This document shows, one piece after another, positions 16,801-24,291 of a stretch of 64,000 nt of DNA. The stretch lies in assembly GCA_964437445.1 (NCBI GenBank), contig CAYTGR010000007.1:60435-124434 (forward strand), given 5' to 3'. The position numbers and the translations under genes were made by a program. The stretch is from CAYTGR01 sp964437445 (lineage in GTDB: Bacteria > Chloroflexota > Anaerolineae > B4-G1 > SLSP01). The notes beneath the pieces were generated by a model. The model saw only the letters and a list, made by a program, of their open reading frames with translations, was not told the DNA's origin and made no database searches. Numbering within the stretch: the first letter of the stretch is position 1; each line of letters begins with the position of its first letter.

Positions 16801-19800
16801 TGTTGCTGGACGTCTCGTATGCCATTCAGGAAGCCACCGGCTACGAAGTGGTCCTGGTCAGCGTGCTGGAGGGCGATGCCCTGCGGCGGGTGGCCGGCGC
16901 GGGGATCCCCCTGGCGGACCTGGAGCGGATGAAGCGAGTCCGGCAACCGTGGACCCGGATCAAGCCCCTGCTACAGGAGCAATTCCGCATTGGCCGCTGC
17001 TATTATGTGCCGGCCGAATATGACCAGGTGCGACGCGGCCTGGATGTCTTCAGTCCCGTGCCCTCCGATGTGGTCCGTGAGCCTGGCCGCTGGCATCCGT
17101 TAGACATCCTGGTTGTTCCGCTGCGGACCATCCAGGAAGAGATCATCGGGATTCTGTCGGTGGATGCGCCACGGGACGGCCGCGTTCCCACCGCGATGTC
17201 CCTGGAGGTGCTGGAACTCTTCGCTGCACAGGTGGCGTTGGCGATTGAAAATAGCCATCTGGTGGAAAACCTGCGCCTCCAGCTGAATACGGTCAGCCTG
17301 TTCAACGAACTGAGCCGTTCCGTCACCACCAAGCTGGATTTGCGGCTGGTACTGAGCACGGTCACGCAGTCGGTGACCAAGATGCTGCGCTACGATTATG
17401 CGACTGTCTTTTTGCAGGACAAAGATAGCCGCCGGTTCGTCCCTTCGGCGGCTTCCGGCTACGCGCTGGAGCTGCTCAGTCCATACTCATACGCTTTGGG
17501 CGAGGGATTGGTCGGCGCGGTGGCCCAGACCGGGATGCCGCTGGTATTGGAGGATGTGCGTGCCGATGGCCGGTTTGTGCCCGGCCCGGTGCCCATCGGC
17601 GCGACTTTGCTGGTGCCGCTGACCCAGGGGGGGCGCACCATCGGTGTGCTCACGGCTGATCGGGTGGAAGCGGGCAAATTTTCCCCCACCGAGGTCGCCA
17701 CCCTGATGGCTTTGGCCGATCAGATCACGGTGGCAGTGCAAAACGCCCAGCTTTTTGAAGAAGTTACCCGCTTCTCGCAGGAGCTGGAGCAACGCGTGGC
17801 CGCGCGGACCCGCGAACTGGCCGAGACGCTGGAGCAGCTGCGCCGGGAGCGCGACCGCACTACCGTGTTGTACCGCATCGCGTCGGAGTTGGTCTCCAGC
17901 CTGGACATTGACCGGGTGTTGGATAAAGCGCTCTCGTTCCTGCGCGACGCCGTGCAGGCGGAGAAGGGGTCTATCCTGCTGCTGGATGTGAATACCAATC
18001 GTCTGGTTTACCGGGCCAGCATCGGACGCAAAAAACCGTTAGCGCCGGGCGGCGTGCCGACGCAGTTTGCGCTGGGCGAGGGCCTGGTCGGCTGGATTCT
18101 CAGCCACCGGCAGGCGGTGATTATCCCCGACACCGGGCAGGATACCCGCTGGATCCCCGATGAGGGGAGCACGACTCGCTCAGTGCTCGCCGTGCCGATT
18201 CTGGGAGCGGGCGGCGAATCGTTAGGCGCGATCTTTCTGCAATCATCGCAGATCAATGCTTTTGCCGATTTCGACCTGAAGCTGGTGGAGGCCGCGGCAA
18301 CGCAGTTGGGCAACGCGCTTAACAACGCCGAGCTCTACCGGCTGATCCGCGAACAAGCAGAACGCTTAGGATCCATGTTGCGCTCGCAACAAATTGAATC
18401 CACCAAAAATCAGGCCATCCTGGAAAGTATTGCCGATGGAGTGATGGTCGCTGACAATAACGGCCGGGTCATTCTGTTCAACACGGCCGCCGAGGGGATT
18501 TTCTCCGTCAGCCGTTCCCAGGCGCTGGGACGCTTTGTGGATGAGATCCTGGGCCTGTATGGGGCCAAAGCCCGCGAATGGCTGGCCACCATGCAGCAGT
18601 GGCGCACCTCCCCCAGTTCCTTTGAGAAAGGGCAATTTTTCTCGGACCGGCTGGAAGTAGGGCGCCGGGTAGTCAGCGTCCACTTCTCACCCGTGATTTC
18701 GGCCAGCCGTGAGTTCTTGGGTGTCGTCTCGGTCTTCCGCGATGTCACCGCCGAAGTAGAAGCTGATCGGGCCAAGAGCGAGTTTGTCTCTACCGTCTCG
18801 CACGAGCTGCGCACGCCCATGACTTCCGTGAAGGGCTACGCCGATCTGTTGTTGATGGGGGCAGCCGGCTCGCTCTCCGAGATGCAGCGCAATTTCCTGA
18901 CCACCATCAAGAACAACGCGGACCGGCTGACCGCATTGGTTAACGACCTGCTGGATATCTCCCGCATTGAGACCGGCCGCATCCAGTTAGAGTTCAAAGC
19001 GATAGCGATAGAGCCGCTGATCCAGCAGGTGGTCACCACCCTCTTCCCCAAAGCGCGTGAGAAAGATATCCAGTTGCGGTTCATCGTGTCGCCGCCCTTA
19101 CCCAAGGTCTGGGCCGACCCCGACCGGTTGATCCAGATAATCACCAACCTGGCCGGCAATGCCTACAAGTATACGCCCACGGGCGGCCAGGTCTCGCTCT
19201 ACGCTTACGTCCGCAAGGGTATCATGCATGTAGCCGTGGCCGATACCGGGATCGGGATCTCACCGGAGAATCAAAAGAAGATTTTTGAGCGGTTCTACCG
19301 GGTGGATGATCCTCTCGTCCAGGAAGTGTCCGGGACGGGATTGGGGCTGGCTATCGCCGGATCATTAGCTCAGGCGATGGGCGGCCAGATCTGGGTGGAA
19401 AGCGAACCCGGCGAGGGAAGTATTTTCACCTTCACCGTCCCGCTGGCCGACGGAGAGCCGACCGGGGACGCCGGCGAGGCCCCGGCCGCCTTTGCGGTCA
19501 CCGGCGCGACAGTACTGGTAGTGGAAGACGAGCAGGATATCGCTGAGATGATCCGGCTGACGCTGGAAGGGCAAGGGCGCCGGGTCCTGGTAGCCAGCAC
19601 CGGCGAGGAAGCGCTGCGCCTGGCACGTGAAAAACATCCCGATCTGATTTCGCTGGACATTCGCTTGCCGGACCTGGATGGCTTTGAGGTGCTGCAGCTG
19701 CTCAAGCGGGACATGGAAACCGCCGACATCCCGGTCGTGGTCGTCTCGGTGGTTCCTGATTCAGAACGCGGGCTGCGGTTGGGGGCGGTGGATTATTTGT

Positions 19801-20252
19801 CCAAGCCTATCAATGAAAACCAGCTCCAGCAAACGATAGATCGCTGGTTAACCCAAAAGGGGCTGGTGCTGGTGGTGGAGCACGACCGGCCCACCTTAAA
19901 CCTGCTGCGGGAAACGTTGCGGGCTCAGGGGCTGAACGTGCGCGCCACCGCCCATGGAGAACGAGTCATGCGGCTGGCGCGCAACCTGCACCCGGCACTG
20001 ATCATGCTGGACCTGGCGCTCGCCGACTTTGATGGCTATCAGCTGATAGAGGAATTGAGATACGATCCCCGGACGGTGGACATTCCGGTAATCGCGATGA
20101 CGGCACAGGTGACTGACGGCAACGGTAGAGTACAGCGGTTGGAGGCTTTGGGCGCTTTGCGGCTTTTGCCTAAACCCTTCTCCGGTGCAGACATCGCCCA
20201 GGCCATCTCCGAACTGATGAATGGAAAAGAGAAAATAAGGAGCCAATCATGA
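13884..20252 (+). CDS. giant multi-GAF hybrid sensor histidine kinase (2122 residues)
   Basis: Residues ~1-100 hold three or four membrane helices. About 105-245 is a GAF-like segment, followed by seven clearer GAF domains at roughly 266-422, 434-596, 606-768, 779-939, 953-1129, 1137-1294 and 1328-1487; a coiled coil (E-L-E-Q-R-V-A-A-R-T-R-E) separates the last two. A PAS domain (1512-1620) leads to HisKA with His1640 in S-H-E-L-R-T-P, a HATPase with an intact N-box (N-L-A-G-N-A-Y-K-Y) and two receivers: REC1 (phospho-acceptor D1925) and REC2 (D2043). In REC2 the acidic pair reads E-H rather than E-D, so its metal site is altered. Cytoplasmic sensing of many small ligands is implied. The stop overlaps the next response regulator (ATGA). 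Confidence 0.92.
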   Translation: MEGKQRMIGPVGVLAILTGAAGLALVYTGLAAPVGFYVLVIPVLLAASQWGTWGLVGTILLLTLSAGPAVFWHPAQLPHSLFALFLALAAGVPLRYLVSDHRRQERLAAGLGAFEGQLIGFATIPAVWEALLSELMRILPAEGGVWVWQQPAPEIQTAGALQLTEATRQILLTLPDPPEPQAFVGENAWGGLGFRHTLVLPVSAAPWAGTLALVRSRSRFLPAEVALAHALTDMARQAVLGRVRYEQAEAAACRRLQELELLQQMSRLIGESLDLPQTLRAVLEALKPLVPYDLGEITLWDAEQELLVSAAAAREDDTTRRYQQLAGGGYHLDEGLSGWLARHQQPILVADIREFKEARPKLDLPGINMRAFLGIPLLARGELVGTLELAAFTEGRFSEHDLELVQALGAQAAVAIENARLFLAAQERVQTLEQLRDMATAMSHAGDSTTLVQEIVTRVAELLKTKMAGILLYNADRRLLVAWPPFYGLPAEWVDHYQFPVMPGGALDQIFQHAPYLLIEDAQSDPQVEALGLSSLAVAAGVQQTLLVPLEATGERIGFLQVANPEGGHRFSADDIRLLTMVATQISGMVRTSRLLEQVEHRAQQMSALVTVAAAIGGSLELQTVLESIARAVTGVLNCQRAAIFVLDPTTQLLNLAAGEGISQRYFEISRDIPVEPGGRAHAVATNEIVLSEDVPADAKVAAIAPLANAEGFRAFADLPLRRSEKPVGLLSVQFVEPHHFTQDEVDLLRILAEEAAVAIENARLYTQTDAALHRRVKALESLQNVTLEIKKTRNLDYLMRVVMQEALQFSQAEAGLAALKVGERRFVLKAAQGYTDEAAAALLEQLSHPETYPFFQDLLEQSEVVYFSELPERTAESPAGLNAGTFLFAPVLYEEQLAAVLILQSHRPQAFDPAVVEFVTSLAGQAAFAIGNSRQYEEQVARGELMRQRAEQMALLLEVTHTMRSDRPLEDVLLDVSYAIQEATGYEVVLVSVLEGDALRRVAGAGIPLADLERMKRVRQPWTRIKPLLQEQFRIGRCYYVPAEYDQVRRGLDVFSPVPSDVVREPGRWHPLDILVVPLRTIQEEIIGILSVDAPRDGRVPTAMSLEVLELFAAQVALAIENSHLVENLRLQLNTVSLFNELSRSVTTKLDLRLVLSTVTQSVTKMLRYDYATVFLQDKDSRRFVPSAASGYALELLSPYSYALGEGLVGAVAQTGMPLVLEDVRADGRFVPGPVPIGATLLVPLTQGGRTIGVLTADRVEAGKFSPTEVATLMALADQITVAVQNAQLFEEVTRFSQELEQRVAARTRELAETLEQLRRERDRTTVLYRIASELVSSLDIDRVLDKALSFLRDAVQAEKGSILLLDVNTNRLVYRASIGRKKPLAPGGVPTQFALGEGLVGWILSHRQAVIIPDTGQDTRWIPDEGSTTRSVLAVPILGAGGESLGAIFLQSSQINAFADFDLKLVEAAATQLGNALNNAELYRLIREQAERLGSMLRSQQIESTKNQAILESIADGVMVADNNGRVILFNTAAEGIFSVSRSQALGRFVDEILGLYGAKAREWLATMQQWRTSPSSFEKGQFFSDRLEVGRRVVSVHFSPVISASREFLGVVSVFRDVTAEVEADRAKSEFVSTVSHELRTPMTSVKGYADLLLMGAAGSLSEMQRNFLTTIKNNADRLTALVNDLLDISRIETGRIQLEFKAIAIEPLIQQVVTTLFPKAREKDIQLRFIVSPPLPKVWADPDRLIQIITNLAGNAYKYTPTGGQVSLYAYVRKGIMHVAVADTGIGISPENQKKIFERFYRVDDPLVQEVSGTGLGLAIAGSLAQAMGGQIWVESEPGEGSIFTFTVPLADGEPTGDAGEAPAAFAVTGATVLVVEDEQDIAEMIRLTLEGQGRRVLVASTGEEALRLAREKHPDLISLDIRLPDLDGFEVLQLLKRDMETADIPVVVVSVVPDSERGLRLGAVDYLSKPINENQLQQTIDRWLTQKGLVLVVEHDRPTLNLLRETLRAQGLNVRATAHGERVMRLARNLHPALIMLDLALADFDGYQLIEELRYDPRTVDIPVIAMTAQVTDGNGRVQRLEALGALRLLPKPFSGADIAQAISELMNGKEKIRSQS

Positions 20253-20626
20253 CCAAAATCCTCGTGGCTGAGGACGAACGGGATATTCGGGAGTTAATTG
20301 CTTTCACGCTCCGGTTTGCCGGGTTTGAAGTAGGGTTGGCCAGCAATGGCGCGGAAGCAGTGGAAAAAGCCCTTCAAGAACCACCCGATCTGATTTTAAT
20401 GGACGTGCGGATGCCGCGGATGACCGGTTACGATGCTTGCCGCCTGCTCAAAGAGCAAGCGGCCACCAGGGATATCCCCGTGGTCTTTCTCTCTGCCAAA
20501 GGACAGGAGAGTGAGATCCATCAAGGATTAGCGATGGGAGCGACCGAGTATATCCTCAAGCCCTTTGCGCCCGATGAGTTAACGCAGAAGGTGAAACAGA
20601 TTTTAAGTCAGATCGGGAAGGCCTGA
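20249..20626 (+). CDS. single-domain response regulator (receiver only)
   Basis: 125 residues, a stand-alone receiver: acidic E8-D9-E10, phospho-acceptor D52 in L-M-D-V-R-M-P, Ser in F-L-S-A-K, and Lys in Y-I-L-K-P-F. There is no output domain, as in CheY or Spo0F, so it must act by protein contact or as a phosphorelay intermediate. AAGGAG precedes the ATG, which overlaps the kinase stop (ATGA). The obvious partner is the giant kinase. The dead hydrolase gene follows after 21 bases and is probably in the same message. Confidence 0.92.
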   Translation: MTKILVAEDERDIRELIAFTLRFAGFEVGLASNGAEAVEKALQEPPDLILMDVRMPRMTGYDACRLLKEQAATRDIPVVFLSAKGQESEIHQGLAMGATEYILKPFAPDELTQKVKQILSQIGKA

Positions 20627-20647
20627 GCCAACAAGGAGGGCTCGGCA

Positions 20648-21442
20648 ATGAGTGCAATTATTCTGGAAGGCAGTCTGGTCCATTACGAGATCCTGGGGCG
20701 GGGCAGGCCGCTGCTTTTCCTCCATGACTGGTTAGGCTCCTGGCGGTATTGGGTGCCTACGATGGAGGAGATGGCCGGCGCCTCTTATCGGGCCTATGCC
20801 ATGGACTTTTGGGGGTTCGGCGATTCGGAACGCACCCGTCTGCGTTATTCATTGGATGGATATATTGGACAGGTGCTTTTGTTCATGGATCAAATGGGGA
20901 TCAGCCGAATTCCCGTAGTGGGCCATGGATTGGGGGGCGTGGTAGCAGTGCTCTTTGCGGCGCGCTACCCGGACCGGATTGAGCAGGTCATGGCCATCAG
21001 CACGCCCTTGTTGGGGTCCCATGTCGGGCGCTCCCTGAGTGGCTACACCGGCGGCGGGGATAATGTGGCCTCCCGGGCTTTGGGGCGGCGTCTGAGCAGT
21101 TACCAGGAAGTAGCTCAAGAAGCCCCCAAAATAGACAGCGATGCCGTCATCCTCAGTGTTCGCTCGGCGTTGTCGGAAAACCTGGGGCATACCCTGGAAC
21201 AGATGGACCTGCCCATCATGCTGGTATACGGGCAACAGGATCCCATCGTGCAGGTACCTGACCAAAATCTGCTGGAAAATCTGGACTACAATGTCTATCC
21301 TTTCTTCTTCGGCGAAGCGCAGCATTACCCGATGCTGGAGGAAACCAACAAATTCAACCGGCTCTTATTGGACTTCTTGATTCATAAGGACAACTGGGAC
21401 GCCATCAAAGTCAAAGAGGAGTGGCGGCGACGGATGCGATAA
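20648..21442 (+). CDS. alpha/beta-hydrolase-fold protein lacking the nucleophile Ser (probable pseudo-enzyme)
   Basis: 264 residues, clearly paralogous to the hydrolase at 9145-9930: shared V-H-Y-E, H-x-W-L-G-S-W, M-D-F-W-G-F-G, Y-G-Q-x-D and Y-P-M-L-E. The nucleophile elbow reads G-H-G94-L-G-G: codon GGA at 20927-20929 replaces Ser, while acid D198 and His226 remain. Without Ser (or Asp/Cys) the usual covalent mechanism is impossible, so the protein may be a binding or sensing partner, as in alpha/beta-hydrolase receptors such as RsbQ relatives or KAI2/GID1 (families known to reuse the fold, though RsbQ, KAI2 keep the triad). The ribosome site is AAGGAGG. It ends the signalling operon; a hairpin follows. 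Confidence 0.85.
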   Translation: MSAIILEGSLVHYEILGRGRPLLFLHDWLGSWRYWVPTMEEMAGASYRAYAMDFWGFGDSERTRLRYSLDGYIGQVLLFMDQMGISRIPVVGHGLGGVVAVLFAARYPDRIEQVMAISTPLLGSHVGRSLSGYTGGGDNVASRALGRRLSSYQEVAQEAPKIDSDAVILSVRSALSENLGHTLEQMDLPIMLVYGQQDPIVQVPDQNLLENLDYNVYPFFFGEAQHYPMLEETNKFNRLLLDFLIHKDNWDAIKVKEEWRRRMR

Positions 21443-21446
21443 GCGA

Positions 21447-21471
21447 TAGGTCGGGCAGCCAGCCCGACCTA
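21447..21471 (+). terminator. hairpin closing the signalling operon
   Basis: TAGGTCGGGC (21447-21456) and GCCCGACCTA (21462-21471) form a perfect 10-bp stem with a five-base loop, five bases after the hydrolase stop. The T-tract is lacking, so termination may be inefficient or the stem may protect the 3' end. Confidence 0.5.
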
Positions 21472-21503
21472 CTCGTTATGGTCAAAGATGGAGGGGGGAA
21501 GCT

Positions 21504-22277
21504 GTGACCAAGGTCGTGACTGAGCCCGATGCCTGGGCCGTGGGTTGGCTGGCCCGTAGCCTGGTGCTGATCTCGTTATTGGCGGCCGTGCTGGTCCCCC
21601 TGGGGGCGCCGATCATTGCCGTGCCCAGCCGGGACGGGAGCGCAGCCCCCCCGGCCGCAGCCGGTCCCATCCTGATTCCTCTGGACGGCCCGGCTCCCAC
21701 CGCCACCCTTATCCCGCTGACCCCCACACCCCATCAGTTCCGGGTGGGGATCATCGCTGGCCACTCCGGCAACGAAAATGACAGCGGCGCCGTCTGCCCG
21801 GATGGATTGCAAGAAGTGCAAGTCAATACCGACATCGCCCGCCGGGTGGTAGCCCTGCTCCAAAATCGTGGCTGGCAGGCGGATCTGCTGACCGAGTTTG
21901 ACGCTCGCCTCAATGACTATCAAGCTGACGCGCTCCTTTCCATCCACAACGACTCCTGCATCTGGCCGGGGAAATCCGGTTTCAAAGTAGCGCGCGCCGA
22001 ATCCAGTTACATTCCCACCTCCGAAGATCGGCTGGTCAACTGCATCATCAAACATTACCAGGCGCGCACGGGGCTGGCTTTTGATGCCAACACGATTACC
22101 TTTGACATGACCCGCTATCATGCCTACTACGAAATCAACCGCGATACCCCGGCGGCAATCATTGAGACCGGTTTCCTGCTGGACGACCGGGAACTCCTCA
22201 CCAAACGGACCGATGTCGTTGCCCAAGGCATCACTGAGGGCCTGATCTGCTTCATAGAAGGTGAAAACGCCCCTTGA
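21504..22277 (+). CDS. membrane-anchored N-acetylmuramoyl-L-alanine amidase (Amidase_3)
   Basis: 257 residues from GTG 21504 (GGAGGGGGGAAGCT upstream). An N-terminal hydrophobic segment (~18-40) is a signal anchor, followed by a Pro/Ala/Thr linker, then the zinc amidase domain: H87 in A-G-H-S-G, E104 in Q-E-V-Q-V-N, H148 in S-I-H-N-D and catalytic E221 in I-I-E-T-G-F. The enzyme would cleave the amide bond between muramic acid and L-Ala of peptidoglycan outside the membrane. The domain opens directly after the linker and lacks SH3 or LysM targeting modules. It follows the signalling operon but has its own ribosome site; coupling to it is not shown. Confidence 0.85.
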   Translation: MTKVVTEPDAWAVGWLARSLVLISLLAAVLVPLGAPIIAVPSRDGSAAPPAAAGPILIPLDGPAPTATLIPLTPTPHQFRVGIIAGHSGNENDSGAVCPDGLQEVQVNTDIARRVVALLQNRGWQADLLTEFDARLNDYQADALLSIHNDSCIWPGKSGFKVARAESSYIPTSEDRLVNCIIKHYQARTGLAFDANTITFDMTRYHAYYEINRDTPAAIIETGFLLDDRELLTKRTDVVAQGITEGLICFIEGENAP

Positions 22278-22345
22278 GAGAGGAGCCGATAGCGAAAGGC
22301 GGGAGAGCCGTCCGGCCGCTGCCGACTGCGGATTGCCCACTCCAG

Positions 22346-22373
22346 TTGCTCTTTTTGTATTCTGCTGTACACT
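22346..22373 (+). promoter_or_regulatory. sigma-70-like promoter for ssb
   Basis: TTGCTC (22346-22351), 16-base spacer, TACACT (22368-22373), about 63 bases upstream of the ssb ATG. The match is fair; position in the 159-base intergenic gap supports it. Confidence 0.4.
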
Positions 22374-22436
22374 AATGTTGGTTAGACTGCCAGATTCCTC
22401 AGATAATCAGCCAGACTCAAAGAAAGGAGCGAGCAA

Positions 22437-22862
22437 ATGTTTCACAAAATCATCATTGTCGGTAACTTGGGCCGCGATCCCGAGATGCGCTACACCCCGG
22501 ATGGCACGCCCGTGACCACCTTCAGCGTGGCAACCAACCGCAAGTGGAACAATCCAGATGGCTCTCAAGGGGAAGAGACAATTTGGTTCCGGGTGGAAGT
22601 TTGGCGCCGGCAGGCAGAAACCGTGGCGCAGTACCTCAAAAAGGGTCGCATGGTGCTGGTAGAGGGCCGCTTGAAGCCAGATCGCGAGACCGGCGGGCCG
22701 CGGCTCTGGACCGGGCAAGACGGCAAACCGCGCGCCTCTTACGAGATCACGGCCGAAACGATCAAGTTCATTGGCGGGCGCGCTGAGGGAGCCGGGGGCG
22801 AAGATACCAGTATGACTGCGGAACCGCCGACAGATTACGGCGGCGAGGAGATCCCGTTCTAA
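22437..22862 (+). CDS. ssb: single-stranded DNA-binding protein
   Basis: 141 residues. The OB fold begins M-F-H-K-I-I-I-V-G-N-L-G-R-D-P-E-M-R, typical for SSB, with F-S-V-A-T-N-R and W-F-R-V-E-V-W-R. The acidic C-terminal tip is E-E-I-P-F, close to the D-D-I-P-F peptide that recruits replication and repair proteins. The linker is short. AAGGAG is well placed before the ATG. It heads a cluster with DUF3467, a translin-like protein and a Cas4-like stub. Confidence 0.95.
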   Translation: MFHKIIIVGNLGRDPEMRYTPDGTPVTTFSVATNRKWNNPDGSQGEETIWFRVEVWRRQAETVAQYLKKGRMVLVEGRLKPDRETGGPRLWTGQDGKPRASYEITAETIKFIGGRAEGAGGEDTSMTAEPPTDYGGEEIPF

Positions 22863-22870
22863 GAGTAACC

Positions 22871-22984
22871 GTGCTCAGGGGGCAGGGAACCGTCTGGGTC
22901 TGATTACACTGCCTCGCTGCCCAGGGTTCCCACCTGAGGCTCACATTTGCCATACGCTTGCGCCCGGCAGCCGTCGGGCGCAAG
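22871..22984 (+). other. two strong hairpins in the ssb-DUF3467 gap
   Basis: First, an interrupted long stem: TCAGG and GGGAACC near 22875-22892 pair with GGTTCCC and CCTGA near 22923-22938, with an inner CTGGG/CCCAG. Second, CTTGCGCCCG (22957-22966) pairs perfectly with CGGGCGCAAG (22975-22984) around an eight-base loop. Neither is followed by a T-run. They may terminate or process the ssb message or regulate the DUF3467 gene that begins 50 bases later. Confidence 0.5.
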
Positions 22985-23034
22985 GCATGTCCAAACTTTT
23001 GCCTTGCGACTATTTTGAGGAGGTGCTGACGTTT

Positions 23035-23355
23035 ATGGAAGCTCCCAAGCCAAAAGCGTTGAATGTCGAGCTCCCGGCGACCCTGGAGCCGGTTTATTCC
23101 AACTTTGCGCTGATCACACACTCCCCCTCGGAGGTCATCATAGACCTGGCACAGGCGATGCCCAACCAACCCCAGGTGCGGGTCAAGGCCCGGGTTGTAT
23201 TGACGCCGCTCAACGCCAAACTCCTGTTGCGCGCGCTCCAGGAGAATCTGGCCAAGTACGAGACCACTTTCGGAGAGATCACCATCCCCGGTGAGGGGGA
23301 TGAGCTGGCCCGCGCCTTCTTCGGGGGGGCGCGTCCTCCCGGCACCGAATCGTGA
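23035..23355 (+). CDS. DUF3467 family protein
   Basis: 106 residues from ATG 23035, chosen for the AGGAGG 11 bases upstream; an in-frame ATG at 22987 lies on the flank of a hairpin and has no ribosome site. The core Y-S-N-F-A-L-I-T-H-S-P-S-E-V-I-I-D and the ending L-R-A-L-Q-E-N-L-A-K-Y-E are the DUF3467 signature, a small family of unknown function found in many bacteria and archaea. No signal peptide or membrane segment. The translin-like gene starts within the stop region (GTGA at 23352 is one candidate), so the two are probably co-translated. Confidence 0.8.
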   Translation: MEAPKPKALNVELPATLEPVYSNFALITHSPSEVIIDLAQAMPNQPQVRVKARVVLTPLNAKLLLRALQENLAKYETTFGEITIPGEGDELARAFFGGARPPGTES

Positions 23356-23378
23356 CCACAGCCATAAGGGAGATAGTC

Positions 23379-24026
23379 ATGGTAGACGTTGATAGCTGGA
23401 TTGATCAGCTGGCCAAACTGGCCCAGGCCGACCTGGAAACTCGCAACGCGGCCCGCGACCGGGCACTCACCCACAGCCGAGAGCTGATCCGGCTCTGCTC
23501 CACGGCCATCCGGGCCTCTCACCGTGACGAGTGGGAGGAGGCCCATGCCCTCTTGACCCAGGCGGACACGGTGGCAGCAACCTTGCGTGAAACGCTGGCC
23601 CCTTACCCTGATCTTTTCCACGCCGGGTATACCCAGGATGCACTGAAAGAGCTGGTAGAGGCCCATATCACCCTGGCGCTGGTCGCCGATACCCCACCGC
23701 CGTTCCCCGAAGCGTTGACGGTTCCCTACGCCACCTACCTCAATGGGGCCTGTGAAGCCGCCAGCGAGCTGCGTCGCCGCTGCCTGGATTCTATGCGCCA
23801 GGATCGGTGGGCGGAAGCCGAACGACTATTGGCCGCGATGGATGCCGTCTATGACCTGCTGATCCTGTTTGATTATCCTGACGCCATCACGGGCGGCCTG
23901 CGCCACCGGGTGGATGCCCTGCGCGCGGTCCTGGAACGGACACGTGGCGACCTGACTAACAGCCTGCAAGCCCAGCGGCTACTGACCGCGCTGGGACAGG
24001 GAGAAGAGCAGGCCAAGACAGCTTAA
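23379..24026 (+). CDS. translin-family protein
   Basis: 215 residues from ATG 23379, preceded by GGGAG; GTG 23352 (overlapping the upstream stop) is an alternative. All-helical. The C-terminal half carries the translin hallmarks Y-L-N-G-A-C-E-A-A-S-E-L-R-R and F-D-Y-P-D-A-I-T-G-G-L-R, followed by R-V-D-A-L-R-A-V-L-E-R-T-R-G-D. Translin proteins bind single-stranded DNA/RNA as octameric shells; archaeal homologues exist and bacterial ones are sporadic. It lacks the obvious Trax-type acidic catalytic cluster as far as I can tell, so nuclease activity is uncertain. Position behind ssb hints at nucleic-acid handling. Confidence 0.75.
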   Translation: MVDVDSWIDQLAKLAQADLETRNAARDRALTHSRELIRLCSTAIRASHRDEWEEAHALLTQADTVAATLRETLAPYPDLFHAGYTQDALKELVEAHITLALVADTPPPFPEALTVPYATYLNGACEAASELRRRCLDSMRQDRWAEAERLLAAMDAVYDLLILFDYPDAITGGLRHRVDALRAVLERTRGDLTNSLQAQRLLTALGQGEEQAKTA

Positions 24027-24028
24027 CC

Positions 24029-24268
24029 ATGTCAGAACGGAACATTCGTGCCAGCGAAGTAGGACAGTACACCTTCTGTCCGCGCGCCTGGTGGTTTGCC
24101 AACGTAGTGGGCGTTGCTTCGCCCGACCAGGCAGCGCTCCTGCGCGGCACGCGCGTTCACCGCCGGCACGGGCGGCTTGTCTGGGGAGGGCGGTTACTGC
24201 TGGCCGGAGCGGCCCTCGTCCTGTTGCTGGCGCTGGTGGCCCTGATTCTGGCCCTCCTCGGCGGGTGA
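24029..24268 (+). CDS. 79-residue Cas4-like N-terminal stub fused to a membrane helix
   Basis: The first ~50 residues resemble the opening of Cas4/PD-(D/E)xK exonucleases: I-R-A-S-E-V-G-Q-Y-T-F-C17-P-R-A-W-W, then L-L-R-G-T-R-V-H44-R-R-H47-G. Instead of the nuclease core the protein then ends in a single hydrophobic helix (L56-L77). The catalytic D, E-x-K and the three C-terminal Fe-S Cys are absent, so it cannot be a nuclease. The stop is followed by a G/C-rich gap rather than remnants of the rest, so it looks like a stable small membrane protein and not a fresh truncation. It starts two bases after the translin-like stop. Confidence 0.7.
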   Translation: MSERNIRASEVGQYTFCPRAWWFANVVGVASPDQAALLRGTRVHRRHGRLVWGGRLLLAGAALVLLLALVALILALLGG

Positions 24269-24291
24269 GAACAAAGGCTCCATTTGCTTAG

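Noticed and set aside
24029..24268. Functional Cas4 nuclease
   Set aside because: Only the N-terminal ~50 residues match; catalytic Asp, E-x-K and C-terminal cluster Cys are missing.
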